DNA of 64,000 nucleotides, from contig NZ_CP046252.1 in the NCBI RefSeq assembly GCF_009720145.1, positions 868,001 to 932,000 on the forward strand, read 5' to 3'. The stretch comes from Sphingobium sp. CAP-1 (GTDB lineage: Bacteria; Pseudomonadota; Alphaproteobacteria; Sphingomonadales; Sphingomonadaceae). A program made the position numbers and the translations under genes. Shown in pieces: positions 15,910-24,755 of the stretch; the stretch's first letter is position 1; every line of letters begins with the position of its first letter. The notes below the pieces were generated by a model, which was not told the DNA's origin, did not search any database, and worked only from the letters and a program-made list of their open reading frames with translations.

Positions 15910-17229
15910 TCACTGGCCCCCGCGCTCCGCCCGCAGCCGGTTCCAATGGGCGATCCGTTCGGCGATCCGCGCCTCGAACCCGCGCTCGCTCGGCGCGTAG
16001 AAGGTCTGCGGGCTCATCTCTTCCGGCCAGTAATTGGCCCCGGAAAAGCCGCCCTCGGCATCATGGTCATATTGATAGCCCTTGCCGTAGCCGACCTGCT
16101 TCATCAGCTTGGTCGGTGCGTTGACGATGTTCATCGGCGGCATCAGCGATCCGGTGTCGCGGGCCGATTTGAACGACGCCTTCATCGCCATATAGGCGGC
16201 GTTGGATTTGGGCGCGGTCGCGCAATAGAGGCAGGCCTGCACGATCGCCAGTTCCCCCTCCGGCGACCCCAGAAATTCATAGGCGTCCTTGGCGGCCAGA
16301 CATTGCACCACCGCCTGCGGATCGGCCAGGCCAATATCCTCGGTCGCAAAGCGCACCAGCCGCCGCAGCACATAGAGCGGTTCTTCCCCGGCGGTCAGCA
16401 TCCGCGCCAGATAATAGAGCGCGGCCTGCGGATCGGACCCGCGCAGCGATTTGTGCAGCGCGGAGATGAGGTTGTAATGCCCCTCCCGATCCTTGTCATA
16501 GACGGCGACGCGGCGGTGCAGCAGCGCCGACAGACCCGCCGGGTCGAGCGGCGCGGGAATGGCGATCGAATAGAGCGTCTCGACCTGATTGAGCAGGAAG
16601 CGCCCGTCACCATCGGCGCTGGCCAGCAGCGCCTCGCGCGCGGCGGGATCGAGCGGCAGCGGCCGGCTAGTCAGCGCCTCCGCGCGCTCCAGCAACTGCT
16701 CCAGCGCGCCTGCGTCCAGCCGCCGCAGGATCAGCACCTGCGCGCGGGACAGCAGCGCCGCGTTCAGCTCGAAACTCGGATTTTCGGTGGTCGCCCCGAC
16801 CAAAGTGACCGTGCCATCCTCGACAAAGGGCAGGAACCCGTCCTGCTGCGCCCGGTTGAAGCGGTGGATTTCGTCCACGAACAACAGGGTTTTCTCGCCC
16901 AGCCGGGCATGGTCCTTTGCCGCAGCGAACACTTTCTTGAGGTCGGCGACGCCCGAAAATACCGCCGAGATCGGGGCGAACCGCATCCCCACCGCGTCGG
17001 CGAGCAGGCGCGATATCGTCGTTTTGCCGGTGCCCGGCGGTCCCCAGAAGATGATCGAGGACAATCGGCCCGCCGCCACCATCCGCCCGATCGCGCCGTC
17101 CGGCCCGGTCAGATGCTCCTGTCCGACCACATCGGCCAGCGTGCGCGGGCGCAGCCGGTCGGCGAGGGGGGAATTGTCCGGCGCGCTATCGGCAGCAGGC
17201 AGGTCATCGGGAGCGAAAAGGTCGGCCAT
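15910..17229 (-). CDS. rarA: Replication-associated recombination protein A (AAA+ ATPase)
   Basis: 439 aa, full length. Walker A is GPPGTGKTTISRLLADAVG, Walker B is LFVDEIHRFNRAQQD, and sensor 1 is LVGATTENPSFELN. Residues ~240-430 are the MgsA/tetramerisation region (QAALYYLARMLTAGEEPLYV). RarA acts at stalled forks with RecA and SSB. Upstream on the same strand is a glycosyltransferase gene; downstream is the hypothetical nuclease-like gene. Confidence 0.95.
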   Translation of the reverse strand: MADLFAPDDLPAADSAPDNSPLADRLRPRTLADVVGQEHLTGPDGAIGRMVAAGRLSSIIFWGPPGTGKTTISRLLADAVGMRFAPISAVFSGVADLKKVFAAAKDHARLGEKTLLFVDEIHRFNRAQQDGFLPFVEDGTVTLVGATTENPSFELNAALLSRAQVLILRRLDAGALEQLLERAEALTSRPLPLDPAAREALLASADGDGRFLLNQVETLYSIAIPAPLDPAGLSALLHRRVAVYDKDREGHYNLISALHKSLRGSDPQAALYYLARMLTAGEEPLYVLRRLVRFATEDIGLADPQAVVQCLAAKDAYEFLGSPEGELAIVQACLYCATAPKSNAAYMAMKASFKSARDTGSLMPPMNIVNAPTKLMKQVGYGKGYQYDHDAEGGFSGANYWPEEMSPQTFYAPSERGFEARIAERIAHWNRLRAERGGQ

Positions 17230-17256
17230 CGCCCCCGATATAGGCGATATGGCGGA

Positions 17257-18435
17257 TTATGGAACTGGGCTGGAACGCGGCGACAGCCCCTGCGCCCGCT
17301 GGCGAATAACCCGCAAATAGGTGTCGACCAGCGCCTGATTGACCTGATCCCATCCATTGCGCTCGGCCCGCATCTGCGCCGCCTGCCCGGCATTGTGGCG
17401 CGCGTCCGCGTCCAGACAATAGACTTGCAGCGCATCGGCAAAGGCGCCGATCGCGCCGGGGCGGATCAGCCTGCCGGTGACGCCTTCCGTGACCAGGCTT
17501 TCGCTGCCGGTCGCCCGCGCCGCGACGGTGGGCAGGCCGCACGCCATCGCCTCCAGCGTGACATTGCCGAACGTTTCCGTCACCGACGGGTTGAACAGCA
17601 TGTCCATGCTGGCGACCGCGCGGCCCAGGTCCGGCCCCTTTTGAAAGCCGGTGAATACCGCCTGCGGCAACCGGTTCTGGAACCATTCGCGGGCCGGGCC
17701 TTCGCCGACCACCAGCACCTTGTGCCGCACGCCCCGCGCCACCAACTGGTCGATCGTGTCGGAAAAGACATCCAGCCCCTTTTCCATCACCAGCCGGCCG
17801 ATAAAGCCGATCGCGGGCGTGTCGTCCGCCATGCCCAGCGATTGCCGCCATGCCATGTCGCGCTGGCCGGGATGGAAAATCTCCCGGTCGATGCCGCGCG
17901 TCCAGATGCCGACATCATAGTTCATCCGCTGTTCGCGCAGCAGTTGCGCCATCGATTCGGATGGCGCGACGATGGCGTCGCAGCGGCGATAGAAGCGGCG
18001 CAGGATCGATTCGATCAGCGGCTCCAGAAAAGCGAGGCCATAATAGCGAGGATAGGTTTCGAACCGCGTATGGACTGACGCGACCGCCGGCAGGCCATGG
18101 TCGCGCGCCCAGCTTACGGCGCGATGGCCCAGCGGGTCGGGGCTGGATACATGCACCAGATTGGGCCGGAACGCCTTGAGATCGCGGCGCAGTTTCGCCG
18201 ACATGCGGTGCGGCACGCGATATTCCTTGCGCCCCGGCACGGCGAAGGACGGCGCGCTGACCAGATCGCCCGCCGGCTCGAAAGCCGGGCTGTCGGTGGT
18301 CGGCGAATAGACGCGCACGCTCGCCCCCTGCCTCAGCAGATAGGCGACGAAGCGGTTGAGCGCCTGATTGGCGCCATCGCGCACATAATTATAATTGCCG
18401 CTGAACAGGGCGACGCGAAGGCCGGTTGCATCCAT
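17257..18435 (-). CDS. Glycosyltransferase family 4 (GT-B fold)
   Basis: 392 aa. The N-terminal domain begins LRVALFSGNYNYVRDGANQA; the C-terminal donor domain has IGFIGRLVMEKGLDVFSDTI and ETFGNVTLEAMACGLPTVAA, the E-x7-E-type motif of GT4 retaining transferases. It is most similar in layout to mannosyl/phosphatidylinositol-type or digalactosyl glycolipid transferases; the acceptor is unknown. It is cytoplasmic, perhaps membrane-associated, with no transmembrane segment. It is divergent from the MOSC gene with a shared 180-base promoter region. Confidence 0.88.
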   Translation of the reverse strand: MDATGLRVALFSGNYNYVRDGANQALNRFVAYLLRQGASVRVYSPTTDSPAFEPAGDLVSAPSFAVPGRKEYRVPHRMSAKLRRDLKAFRPNLVHVSSPDPLGHRAVSWARDHGLPAVASVHTRFETYPRYYGLAFLEPLIESILRRFYRRCDAIVAPSESMAQLLREQRMNYDVGIWTRGIDREIFHPGQRDMAWRQSLGMADDTPAIGFIGRLVMEKGLDVFSDTIDQLVARGVRHKVLVVGEGPAREWFQNRLPQAVFTGFQKGPDLGRAVASMDMLFNPSVTETFGNVTLEAMACGLPTVAARATGSESLVTEGVTGRLIRPGAIGAFADALQVYCLDADARHNAGQAAQMRAERNGWDQVNQALVDTYLRVIRQRAQGLSPRSSPVP

Positions 18436-18511
18436 CGGCGCCCCTTAGCCCAAGACAGGCCAAAACCCAAGGCAACCATATAAACCCTTGAGAGTCCCGC
18501 ATTTGCACCAA

Positions 18512-18528
18512 ATGTCGTCGGCCGACAT
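18512..18528. promoter_or_regulatory. Inverted repeat in divergent promoter region
   Basis: ATGTCG-TCGGC-CGACAT, with partial extension to ACCA...TGGT on the outside. It is centred in the gap between the divergent glycosyltransferase (18435) and MOSC (18618) genes, so it could regulate both. Confidence 0.35.
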
Positions 18529-18617
18529 GGTTGTTTCGCAAGGGAGACTGGCTTTCCCAAAGCCACTCCCGGTCGATCGGCTGTCGCGCGGCGCGTGCAG
18601 CCATGGCATAGCGGGGC

Positions 18618-19271
18618 ATGACCACGCCTCATATGACCGTCGACGCGCTGCTGATCGGCACGCCCGTCCCCTTTCGTGGCGACGAGTATAGCGCCATCGC
18701 CAAGCGGCCCGCGTCGGGCGCGGTGCGGATCACATGGGACGGCCTTGCCGGCGATCAGGTCGCCGACCGCCTCCATCATGGCGGCCGGGACAAGGCGATC
18801 CACCTCTACCCGCAGGATCATTATGGCTGGTGGCGCGACCGCAAGCCGGAACAGCCCTTGCTCGACGCCCCCGGCGCATTCGGCGAGAATATCGCGTCGC
18901 GCGGCCTGACCGAGGCGGAGATTTGCCTGGGCGACCGCTTCTCGCTGGGCAGCGCGATCGTGGAGGTCAGCCATGGCCGCCAGCCCTGCTGGAAGCTCGA
19001 CCACCGCTTCGCCGCCCGCGACGTGATGGCCACCATCGTCAAGACAGCGCGCAGCGGCCTCTATTTCCGCGTCATCCGCGAAGGCGAGGCGCAGGCCGGC
19101 GCGCGCATGGACCTGCTGGATCGCCCCTTGCCCGACTGGAGCATCGCCCGCATCTTCCACCTGCTGATCGGCGGCGGCCACAAGGCCGACCCCTCCGCCG
19201 TCCGCACGCTCGCCGCCATGCCCGTGCTGGCGGAAGCCTGGCGCGACAGGGCGGCGAAGCTGGCGGGGTAG
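18618..19271 (+). CDS. MOSC domain protein (YiiM-like)
   Basis: 217 aa. LAGDQVADRLHHGGRDKAIH and GAFGENIASRGLTEAEICLG are the MOSC domain core, and HGRQPCWKLDHRF holds the conserved cysteine. MOSC proteins handle molybdenum-cofactor sulfur or, in the YiiM group, reduce N-hydroxylated purines with the Moco-dependent system. No Moco genes are nearby. A second in-frame ATG (18633) is possible. Confidence 0.9.
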   Translation: MTTPHMTVDALLIGTPVPFRGDEYSAIAKRPASGAVRITWDGLAGDQVADRLHHGGRDKAIHLYPQDHYGWWRDRKPEQPLLDAPGAFGENIASRGLTEAEICLGDRFSLGSAIVEVSHGRQPCWKLDHRFAARDVMATIVKTARSGLYFRVIREGEAQAGARMDLLDRPLPDWSIARIFHLLIGGGHKADPSAVRTLAAMPVLAEAWRDRAAKLAG

Positions 19272-19299
19272 GGGGTGGAGCAGAAGCGCTCCCCCTCAT

Positions 19300-19386
19300 C
19301 GTCACCCCGGACTTGATCCGGGGTTTCGCTTTTCTTCACGCAAAGCCCGAAAAGAAGCGGGGTACCGGGTCAAGCCCGGCATGATG
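19300..19386. repeat. Dispersed palindromic repeat (CGTCACCCCGGACTTGATCC type)
   Basis: The left arm starts CGTCACCCCGGACTTGATCC, and the right arm ACCGGGTCAAGCCCGG followed by CATGATG is its imperfect inverse. It lies between the ends of the MOSC gene and the convergent hypothetical gene at 19449. This is a typical intergenic element in sphingomonads and other alphaproteobacteria. Confidence 0.75.
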
Positions 19387-19448
19387 AAAGTGGGGGTGAC
19401 GGCTAACGACCAATTTTTGCCGCTAAAGCCGCCAAATTCCTGACTTGC

Positions 19449-19733
19449 TTACGGTCGGTATGGCGGCCCCCAATCGGTCATCGCTTCCTCGCCATTCTGT
19501 AAGAACGGTCCGTCCTCCGAACCGAAGTTGGTCCAGATGACGATTTCTATGATTCCGTCGTTATCGATAAAGTCCGTGATAAGCGGCGGCTCATCAGGTC
19601 GAGGGAAATCTGACTCATAATAGAAATACATTTCTTGCCCCGGTTCGAGCCGGTAGCGATGTGTAGAGAGTTCGAAGTTCACAAACTGTGGCCGACTGGT
19701 GCTGTTTTTGATGGTGTGTTTTAAGCGCGCCAT
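19449..19733 (-). CDS. Hypothetical protein, 94 aa, low GC
   Basis: From ATG 19733, which has GGAG six bases upstream; upstream in-frame starts at 19745 and 19817 (GTG) have weaker sites. The sequence begins MARLKHTIKNSTSRPQFVNF and continues with aromatic, acidic segments (EMYFYYESDFPRPDEPPL, EIVIWTNFGSEDGPF). No signal peptide, membrane segment or known motif is seen. Composition is below that of its neighbours (28 of 60 bases G or C in one sampled line), which suggests a recent arrival. Function unknown. Confidence 0.6.
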   Translation of the reverse strand: MARLKHTIKNSTSRPQFVNFELSTHRYRLEPGQEMYFYYESDFPRPDEPPLITDFIDNDGIIEIVIWTNFGSEDGPFLQNGEEAMTDWGPPYRP

Positions 19734-19891
19734 CTGCTTCTCCATCGCTCTATCGCGCCGTATGTAACGTCTGCTATCGGCATCGTCTCGTTCAAAATCA
19801 GACGATCCGCTTCCCACCCATCCCTGTCCTACACCCCGCCCGCCATGCTACATCCGGCACGGCTCTTTCCCATCGTCCACCCGCCCGTCAT

Positions 19892-19912
19892 GTTGGACAT
19901 AAAATGTCCAAC
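19892..19912. promoter_or_regulatory. Perfect palindrome upstream of rnr
   Basis: GTTGGACAT-AAA-ATGTCCAAC, 9-base perfect arms. A further half-like copy, AAATGTCAAAA, lies at 19922-19931. It is about 110 bases before the rnr ATG and about 160 bases upstream of the divergent hypothetical gene start. This looks like a repressor operator; the cognate factor is unknown. Confidence 0.5.
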
Positions 19913-20022
19913 TCTGCTCACAAAATGTCAAAATCAGCGGGAAATATGCGAAGTTAAGCGAGGGATTCCCAACATCGCCCATGCCGCTGGCGTCGGCGTC
20001 GCACCGTCCCTATAGCTGCTCC

Positions 20023-22326
20023 ATGGCATCGACCCAGAAGCACAAGAAACCCGCCAAAGTCCGCCCCGCCGGCTTTCCCACCCGCGATCAGGTGATGGCC
20101 TTCATCGCCGAATCCGACACCCCCGCCGGCAAGCGGGAAATCGGCAAGGCGTTTGGCCTCAAAGGGCAGGAGAAGATCGCGCTCAAGGCGCTGCTCAAGG
20201 ATATGGCGGATGAAGGGCTGATCGATGTCGGCCCGGCCCGCGCCTTCCACAAGATGGGCGGCGTGCCCAAGGTGACGGTGCTGCGCATCATCGATGTCGA
20301 CGACACCACCCTGATCGCCACGCCCGAACGGTGGGAAGCCGAGGGCCAGCCCGCGCCGCGCCTGCGTGTGGTGGAGCGGGGCAAACGCGGCGCGCTCACC
20401 ATCGGCGACCGCATCCTCGCCCGAACGGAAGAGGCGGGGCGAGGCTGGGTCGCCCATCCGATGAAGAAGCTCGCCAAGGCCAGCGAGGAACTGCTGGGCG
20501 TGGTCGAAAAACAGACCGACGGCAAGCTCTGGCTTCGCCCGGTCGACAAGCGCATCCGCAAGGATACGCCGATCAGCGACGCCGGCACGGCGCAGCCCGG
20601 CGATCTGGTGCTGGCCGAACCCCATGGCCGTCCGCCCCGCATCTTCGCCCGCGTCACCGACATATTGGGCGACCCCTTCGCCCCGCGCAGTTTCAGCCTG
20701 ATCGCGATCCATAAACATGGCATCCCCCATGTCTTTCCCGACCGGGTGGAGGAGGAGGCGGTCACGGCCTCCGCCCTGCCGCTGCATGAGGATAAGCGCG
20801 AGGATTTGCGCCACCTGCCGATCGTGGCGATCGATCCGTCCGACGCCCGCGATCATGACGACGCGGTCTGGGCGACCCCGGACGCGGATGAAGCCAATGC
20901 CGGCGGCTACAGGGCGATCGTCGCCATCGCCGATGTCAGCTACTATGTCCGCCCCGGCAGCGCGCTGGACAAGGAAGCGCGCAAGCGTGGCAACAGCGTC
21001 TATTTCCCCGATCAGGTCGTGCCGATGCTGCCGCACGAACTGTCGTCCGACATGTGTTCGCTGCGCGCCGGGCAGGATCGCGCGGCGATGGCCTGCCACC
21101 TCACCATCAACGCACAGGGCAAGGTGACGGCGTGGCGCTTCACCCGCGCGGTGATCCGTGTCGCGGCGGTGCTGGCCTATGAGGATGCGCAGGCGGCGAT
21201 CGACGGCACGAAGGACAATGATCTGCTGGAGCCGGCGCTGAAACCGCTATGGGCCTGCTGGGCATTGCTGCGCAAGGCGCGGGACGCGCGCGATCCGCTG
21301 GCGCTCGACCTGCCTGAACGGCGGGTGGTGCTGGACGAGTTCGGCAAGATCGTCAGCGTCGCCATTCGCGAACGGCTCGACGCCCATATGCTGATCGAGG
21401 ATTATATGATCGCCGCCAATGTCGCCGCCGCCAAGGCGCTGGAGGCGAAGAAGGCGCCGGTCATGTATCGCGTCCATGAAGCGCCCGGCCGCGACAAGCT
21501 GGTCGCGCTCAAGGAATATCTGGCGACGTTCGACATCGACTTCGCGCTGGGTCAGGTGATCCGTCCGGCGACCTTCAACGCGCTGATCCGCAAGGTCGGC
21601 GAATCGGAGGAGAAGGAGCAGATCATGACCCAGATATTGCGCAGCCAGACCCAGGCCTATTATGCGCCGCAGAATATGGGCCATTTCGGTCTGGCGCTGG
21701 GCAGCTACGCCCATTTCACCTCGCCCATCCGCCGCTATGCCGACTTGCTGGTGCATCGCGCGCTGGTCGGCGCCTACGGCCTCGACCTGCCCGCGCCAAA
21801 GGACAAGGCGATCCCGGATCGCTCCTCCCTCAGTCAGGAGGATTATGAGAATATGGGCCGGGTCGGCGAGATGATCTCCGGCCATGAGCGGCGCGCGATG
21901 GAGGCGGAGCGGGAGACGATCGACCGCTATGTCGCGGCCTTCCTGTCGGCCCATGTCGGCGAAGTGGTGAAGGCGCGGATCACCGGGGTCCAGAATTTCG
22001 GCTTCTTCGCCACGGTCGAGGGGCTGGGCGGCGACGGGCTGGTGCCGGTGTCGACCTTGGGCGCGGAACGCTTCTTCTATGACGAGGCGGGCAAGGCATT
22101 GGAGGGGGTGGAGAGCGGCGAGCGGTTCACGGTCGGCCAGCGGCTGGAGTTGCGGCTGGCGGAGGCGGACCCGATCAACGGATCGCTGCGCTTCGAACTG
22201 CCCGATGCCCCGGCGCCGCGCGGCGGGCCAATCAAACGCGACCGCACCCGGCCGGGCGTGGTGCATCGTGGCCGCCCCAAGAATATCCGCCATATCGGAT
22301 CGAAGCGGGGCAAGCAGAAGCGCTGA
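20023..22326 (+). CDS. rnr: Ribonuclease R
   Basis: 767 aa from ATG 20023 (MASTQKHKKPAKVRPAGFPT); a longer in-frame start 42 bases upstream does not align with the family. The N-terminal helix-turn-helix/cold-shock region (~1-220) is followed by the RNB catalytic domain, with LPIVAIDPSDARDHDDAVWA carrying the metal-binding aspartates and HFTSPIRRYADLLVHRAL near its end. A C-terminal S1 domain (VVKARITGVQNFGFFATVEG) and a basic tail complete it. It is a 3'-5' exoribonuclease that degrades structured RNA and acts in rRNA quality control. Confidence 0.95.
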   Translation: MASTQKHKKPAKVRPAGFPTRDQVMAFIAESDTPAGKREIGKAFGLKGQEKIALKALLKDMADEGLIDVGPARAFHKMGGVPKVTVLRIIDVDDTTLIATPERWEAEGQPAPRLRVVERGKRGALTIGDRILARTEEAGRGWVAHPMKKLAKASEELLGVVEKQTDGKLWLRPVDKRIRKDTPISDAGTAQPGDLVLAEPHGRPPRIFARVTDILGDPFAPRSFSLIAIHKHGIPHVFPDRVEEEAVTASALPLHEDKREDLRHLPIVAIDPSDARDHDDAVWATPDADEANAGGYRAIVAIADVSYYVRPGSALDKEARKRGNSVYFPDQVVPMLPHELSSDMCSLRAGQDRAAMACHLTINAQGKVTAWRFTRAVIRVAAVLAYEDAQAAIDGTKDNDLLEPALKPLWACWALLRKARDARDPLALDLPERRVVLDEFGKIVSVAIRERLDAHMLIEDYMIAANVAAAKALEAKKAPVMYRVHEAPGRDKLVALKEYLATFDIDFALGQVIRPATFNALIRKVGESEEKEQIMTQILRSQTQAYYAPQNMGHFGLALGSYAHFTSPIRRYADLLVHRALVGAYGLDLPAPKDKAIPDRSSLSQEDYENMGRVGEMISGHERRAMEAERETIDRYVAAFLSAHVGEVVKARITGVQNFGFFATVEGLGGDGLVPVSTLGAERFFYDEAGKALEGVESGERFTVGQRLELRLAEADPINGSLRFELPDAPAPRGGPIKRDRTRPGVVHRGRPKNIRHIGSKRGKQKR

Positions 22327-22329
22327 ACT

Positions 22330-22398
22330 CGTCATTGCGAGCGAAGCGAAGCAATCCAAGGGCGCACGGTGGATTGCTTCGCTGCGCTCGCAATGACG
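22330..22398. repeat. Palindromic repeat (CGTCATTGCGAGCGAAGCGA type)
   Basis: 28-base arms at 22330-22357 and 22371-22398, inverted with a single mismatch and a 13-base centre. It sits directly after the rnr stop and before the convergent uspA stop, and can serve as a bidirectional terminator. It is a widespread bacterial interspersed repeat type. Confidence 0.85.
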
Positions 22399-22402
22399 GA
22401 AA

Positions 22403-22858
22403 TTAACTCAGCCGATCGATCGCGTCGCTGTCCAGTCCGCCCGGAATGATCATCAGCGGGCAGGGCAGCTTGCCCGCGTCCGCGCCGGCGAAATGCGTGA
22501 CCAGCTTGCCCGGATTGCCGCTGGCGGCCGCGCCCAGCACCAGCGCGGCGACATCGTCCATTTCCTCCAGCGTCTTGCGCACCACCGGGACCGCGTCACC
22601 CTGACGCACGGTGATGCTGGGACGGATGCCGGATTCGTCGGTCAGCGTGCCGGCCGCGCTCGTCACCAGCGCTTCGGCGCGTTGCAGCGCCTCATCCTCC
22701 ATCGTCGCCTGCACGCCGCCCCATTGGACGAACTCCGCCGGCGGGATCAGCGCCAGGATGCGGACGGCGCCTCCGGTCTTGGCGGCGCGCCGCGCGGCGA
22801 AGCGAAGCGCCGTCTCGGCCTCCGGCGATTCGTCCACGACAACCAGATATGTCCGCAC
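22403..22858 (-). CDS. Universal stress protein family
   Basis: 151 aa, a single UspA domain. It starts MRTYLVVVDESPEAETALRF and has the ATP-type loop AALVLGAAASGNPGKLVTHF and the end segment PCPLMIIPG. The glycine pattern (G-x2-G-x9-G-S/T) is only partly kept, so nucleotide binding is uncertain. It is cytoplasmic. It is divergent from the PDH genes (aceF) across a 186-base gap. Confidence 0.88.
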   Translation of the reverse strand: MRTYLVVVDESPEAETALRFAARRAAKTGGAVRILALIPPAEFVQWGGVQATMEDEALQRAEALVTSAAGTLTDESGIRPSITVRQGDAVPVVRKTLEEMDDVAALVLGAAASGNPGKLVTHFAGADAGKLPCPLMIIPGGLDSDAIDRLS

Positions 22859-23044
22859 TTTTTATCGCCCCCATGATGAACTTGTGGCCCCGACGGTCCG
22901 TAAACCGGTCGTCACGAACCAGAAGGGTGAAATGTGAGCCATATTCCCCCCTTGTGCAAGGCGTTGCTTGACCGATCCGGCGAATGGGTGGAAACGAGGC
23001 GTCAAATGGCGACCGCCTGATAAACGAGAAGAGGCACCTTATTC

Positions 23045-24340
23045 ATGAGCAAGACGATCCAGATGCCCGCTTTGTCCCCGACCATGGAGGAAGGGACGCT
23101 GGCCAAGTGGCTGGTCAAGGAAGGCGATACCGTGTCGTCGGGCGACCTGCTGGCGGAAATCGAGACCGACAAGGCGACGATGGAATTCGAAGCCGTCGAT
23201 GAAGGGGTGATCGCCAAGATTCTGGTGTCCGAAGGCTCCGAAGGCGTGAAGGTCGGCACTGTCATCGCCATCATCGCCGAGGAAGGCGAAGATGTCGCCA
23301 CGGCCGCCGCTGGCGGCGGCGCCGCGCCGGCGCCCAAGGCTGATGCCGTTCCCGCCAAGGCGGAAGCCGCCGCGCCAGCGCCCAAGGCCGACATTGTGCC
23401 CGCCAAGGCGCCCGTCGCATCCGATGATCGCGTGAAGGCCAGCCCACTGGCCCGCCGTCTGGCCGAGGTAAAGGGTATCGACCTGGCCAGTATCACCGGC
23501 ACCGGCACCAACGGTCGCATCGTCAAGGCTGACATCGATGGCGCCAAAGCGGGCGCACCTGTTGCCGCTCCGGCTGCTGCCACCCCCGCCGCCGCGGCTC
23601 CGGCTGCCGCCGCGCCTGCGCCGGTTGCTGCCGCCGCCCAGGATTTCGGCATCCCGCACGAGGTGGTCAAGCTCAACGGTATGCGTAAGACGATCGCGCG
23701 TCGTCTGACCGAATCCAAGCAGCAGGTGCCGCACATCTATCTGACCGTCGATATTCAGCTCGACAAACTGCTCAAGCTGCGCGGCGAACTCAATGCGGGC
23801 CTCGAAAGCCGCAAGGTCAAGCTGTCGGTCAACGATCTGCTGATCAAGGCGCTGGGTGTTGCCCTGACGCAGGTGCCCGAATGCAACGTCCAGTTCGCCG
23901 GCGACCAGATGCTGCAATTCAAGCGCGCCGACATCAGCGTCGCCGTGTCGATCCCCGGCGGCCTGATCACGCCGATCGTCACCGACGCGGCGGGCAAGGG
24001 CGTCGCCGCCATTTCGACCGCGATGAAGGATCTGGCCAACCGCGCCAAGGACGGCAAGCTGAAGCCTGAGGAGTATCAGGGCGGCACCGCGTCGCTGTCG
24101 AACATGGGCATGTTCGGCATCAAGCAGTTCGAAGCCGTCATCAATCCGCCCCAGGCCATGATCATGGCGATCGGCGCGGGCGAGAAGCGCCCCTATATCG
24201 TCGATGATGCGGTCCAGATCGCGACCGTCATGTCGGCCACCGGCAGCTTCGATCATCGCGCCATCGACGGCGCGGACGGCGCCCGCCTGATGCAGGCGTT
24301 CAAGGAACTGATCGAAAATCCGATCGGCCTGCTCGCCTGA
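23045..24340 (+). CDS. aceF: Pyruvate dehydrogenase E2, dihydrolipoamide acetyltransferase
   Basis: 431 aa. One lipoyl domain (1-80) with lipoylation site K43 in IETDKATMEFEAVDEG; an Ala/Pro-rich linker; a peripheral subunit-binding domain (KASPLARRLAEVKGIDLASI, TGTGTNGRIVKADID); a second Ala/Pro linker; and a catalytic domain ending FDHRAIDGADGARL, where the histidine and aspartate transfer acetyl to CoA. It forms the core of the PDH complex. No E1 genes are adjacent, so they are outside this operon or elsewhere. Its stop overlaps the start of the thioesterase gene (TGATG), indicating translational coupling. Confidence 0.95.
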   Translation: MSKTIQMPALSPTMEEGTLAKWLVKEGDTVSSGDLLAEIETDKATMEFEAVDEGVIAKILVSEGSEGVKVGTVIAIIAEEGEDVATAAAGGGAAPAPKADAVPAKAEAAAPAPKADIVPAKAPVASDDRVKASPLARRLAEVKGIDLASITGTGTNGRIVKADIDGAKAGAPVAAPAAATPAAAAPAAAAPAPVAAAAQDFGIPHEVVKLNGMRKTIARRLTESKQQVPHIYLTVDIQLDKLLKLRGELNAGLESRKVKLSVNDLLIKALGVALTQVPECNVQFAGDQMLQFKRADISVAVSIPGGLITPIVTDAAGKGVAAISTAMKDLANRAKDGKLKPEEYQGGTASLSNMGMFGIKQFEAVINPPQAMIMAIGAGEKRPYIVDDAVQIATVMSATGSFDHRAIDGADGARLMQAFKELIENPIGLLA

Positions 24341-24738
24341 TGCCGTTCACCGACGAGCAGCCGCCGGCGGAAAGCCCGGCCGTGCGAGTCATCGCCATGC
24401 CCGCCGACACCAATCCCTATGGGGATATTTTCGGCGGCTGGCTGATGAGCCTGATGGATTCGGCGGCGGGTTCCGTCGCCGCCCGTCACGGCCATGGCCG
24501 CGCCGTCACCATCGCGGTGGAAGGCATGACCTTCCTTCGCCCGGTCGTTGTCGGCGATGAAGTGTCGGTATTCGCAAAGCTCGTATCGGTGGGTCGCACG
24601 TCCATGAAGATCGATGTCGAGGCATGGCGCCGGGCGCGCCATGATGATCGGTCCTATCGCGTGACCAAGGCGACCTTTACCTTCGTGGCGATCGGAGAGG
24701 ATCGCCAGCCCCGTTCCGTGCCGCCGCTGGCGGAATAA
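24340..24738 (+). CDS. Acyl-CoA thioesterase, hotdog fold (YciA-like)
   Basis: 132 aa. The HotDog acyl-CoA hydrolase signature is NPYGDIFGGWLMSLMDSAAG, with the catalytic-type aspartate, and then IAVEGMTFLRPVVVGDEVSV. Members hydrolyse short to long acyl-CoA to free acid and CoA. Its ATG overlaps the aceF stop, and lpdA starts 18 bases after it. The placement between E2 and E3 of pyruvate dehydrogenase suggests a role in CoA or acetyl-CoA balance, but this is inference. Confidence 0.9.
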   Translation: MPFTDEQPPAESPAVRVIAMPADTNPYGDIFGGWLMSLMDSAAGSVAARHGHGRAVTIAVEGMTFLRPVVVGDEVSVFAKLVSVGRTSMKIDVEAWRRARHDDRSYRVTKATFTFVAIGEDRQPRSVPPLAE

Positions 24739-24755
24739 GATTGGAAAGACTGACC

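Noticed and set aside
15886..18078. 730-codon plus-strand frame across rarA and the glycosyltransferase
   Set aside because: Shadow of two genes with clear domains on the minus strand; low-complexity Arg/Gln/His translation.
19449..19929. Toxin-antitoxin or defence pair around the low-GC hypothetical gene
   Set aside because: Only one gene is present, without a recognisable toxin, antitoxin or nuclease motif.
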